Of a stretch of 64,000 nucleotides of DNA, positions 63,313 through 64,000 are shown one piece after another. Source of the stretch: Ulvibacterium sp. (GTDB taxonomy: Bacteria; Bacteroidota; Bacteroidia; Flavobacteriales; Flavobacteriaceae); contig NZ_JANQOO010000010.1 in assembly GCF_028285715.1 (NCBI RefSeq), positions 248,001-312,000 of the forward strand, written 5' to 3'. The notes beneath the pieces were generated by a model. That model had not been told where the DNA came from. It was given only the letters and a program-made list of their open reading frames with translations, and ran no database searches. Position 1 is the first letter of the stretch. Every line of letters starts with the position of its first letter. The position numbers and the translations under genes are program-made.

Positions 63313-64000
63313 TTAGTTTTCTTTAAATTCTATGAGCAATTCGCCGCCCTTGACAATCTGTGAATGTGGGATGGCGTTTTCTTGAATCGGTTTCCCGTTT
63401 AGGAAAGTGTTTTTTATGGCCCAGTTGCCTTGGTCATTATTTTTAGTGCGAATTACAAAATGTGTTCCAGGATAATAATCAGGATGTAGGTCAATTTTAA
63501 CCGCATCGAAAATGGGGCTTCCCAATTGGTATGCCGGGTCTTCCTCGGTACCGCCGTTCATTTGAAACAATCCCATCTTCAGCAATACGGCCAAACTTCC
63601 CATAAGCCCTTGGTCCTCATCCCCGTTATATCCTGTTGACGGATCAAGACCACTAAAAACCGAGTCGACCACCTTACGGGACCAATATTGGGTTAAATCC
63701 GGTCTTCCGAGTTGGTTAAAAATAAAAGCGGTTTGAATGGAGGGTTGGTTACCATAATTGATCGGAACACGACTATATTCCGGGTGCACTTCAACATCAT
63801 GTGAAGTTCCTGAAGTAAAATCCAGTTTTTGGGCAGTCTTAAATTGGCCGTTCAATTTTTCAACTGCCCTGTCCAATCCGCCCATCAATTGGGCCAAGCC
63901 GGTTATATCATGAGGTACGAACCAAGTGGATTGCGCCCCGTTGCTCTCTATAAATCCGTTTTTATACAAATAGGGGTCATAGTTTTCCATCCAATTCCCA
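63313..64000 (-). CDS. GH92-family glycoside hydrolase (partial, N-terminal part outside window)
   Basis: The reading frame is open to the right edge: the codons before an internal Met at 63990 read Gly-Asn-Trp, so the true start lies beyond the window. The visible 229 or so residues are the C-terminal part of a GH92 protein: ENYDPYLYKNGFIESNGAQSTWFVPHD, where the Glu and Trp correspond to the general-acid region (core FIESNGAQSTWFVPHD). GYNGDEDQGLMGSLAVLLKMG is in place of the usual GNDDxGxMSAWxVF. The base-region aspartates are kept, but the MSAW block is changed to MGSL. It differs clearly from the GH92 enzyme at 13328-15592 and may have a different linkage preference. Confidence 0.88.
   Translation of the reverse strand, partial: GNWMENYDPYLYKNGFIESNGAQSTWFVPHDITGLAQLMGGLDRAVEKLNGQFKTAQKLDFTSGTSHDVEVHPEYSRVPINYGNQPSIQTAFIFNQLGRPDLTQYWSRKVVDSVFSGLDPSTGYNGDEDQGLMGSLAVLLKMGLFQMNGGTEEDPAYQLGSPIFDAVKIDLHPDYYPGTHFVIRTKNNDQGNWAIKNTFLNGKPIQENAIPHSQIVKGGELLIEFKEN

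Noticed and set aside
1-64000. CRISPR arrays, tRNA or rRNA genes, insertion sequences, phage or defence genes
   Set aside because: I looked for direct-repeat arrays, clover-leaf regions, transposase motifs and long terminal inverted repeats by reading and found none; this cannot exclude very degenerate remnants.

Overview
The window looks like a chromosomal segment of a member of the Bacteroidetes, most likely a marine or environmental Flavobacteriaceae. Evidence: a SusC/SusD outer-membrane pair, a Nudix-type AraR repressor, many short lipoprotein signal peptides, promoter elements of the Bacteroidetes TAnnTTTG type, frequent tiny intergenic gaps, and a moderate, uniform base composition. No genus is claimed. 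I see no rRNA, tRNA, CRISPR array, transposase, integrase or phage gene, so this reads as stable sugar-catabolism chromosome rather than a mobile island.

Region 1 (1-16.9 kb) holds exported or envelope enzymes. On the minus strand are a BASS-family symporter (cut by the left edge), a secreted amidohydrolase, a PQQ/sorbosone-dehydrogenase-like lipoprotein with a cytochrome c tail, and a CBM9-like protein. On the plus strand is a PSD1/DUF1549-DUF1553 haem lipoprotein coupled to a Tat-exported DUF1501 protein. Then come a DUF1080 protein, a sulfatase, an NCS1 permease coupled to a 57-residue membrane protein, a GH92 lipoprotein and a GH5-like lipoprotein.

Region 2 (16.9-30.5 kb) has a membrane-anchored AraC regulator, divergent from an ADP-ribosylglycohydrolase-family protein, a seven-haem cytochrome c and a large FG-GAP/UnbV lipoprotein. 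A SusC-SusD pair faces them and ends in a clear intrinsic terminator.

Region 3 (30.5-42.9 kb) is deoxyhexose and pentose catabolism. A GntR-type regulator is divergent from rhaD-rhaI-rhaB (L-rhamnose to dihydroxyacetone phosphate plus lactaldehyde/lactate). It converges on a complete minus-strand operon araR-araB-araD-transporter-araA (L-arabinose to xylulose 5-phosphate). Near-identical 17-base sites lie upstream of rhaD and upstream of susC, suggesting that the Sus pair belongs to the rhamnose regulon.

Region 4 (43.1-52.1 kb) has an autoregulated-looking MarR-GNAT fusion; a three-gene operon for uptake and oxidation of a 2-hydroxy acid (lactate or glycolate: permease, FAD/Fe-S oxidase, class V aminotransferase); and a metallophosphoesterase lipoprotein.

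Region 5 (52.2-64 kb) is a complete myo-inositol pathway in one eight-gene minus-strand run, iolJ-iolB-iolC-iolD-Na+ symporter-iolA-iolE-iolG, behind a LacI-family regulator. A second GH92 gene is cut by the right edge. A perfect palindrome in front of iolJ recurs in front of the metallophosphoesterase, which suggests that this phosphoesterase is part of the inositol regulon.

No gene set here is clearly a new kind of system. The least explained parts are the ADP-ribosylglycohydrolase-like/seven-haem cytochrome/FG-GAP group, the NCS1 permease with its coupled miniprotein, and the operator links between loci.
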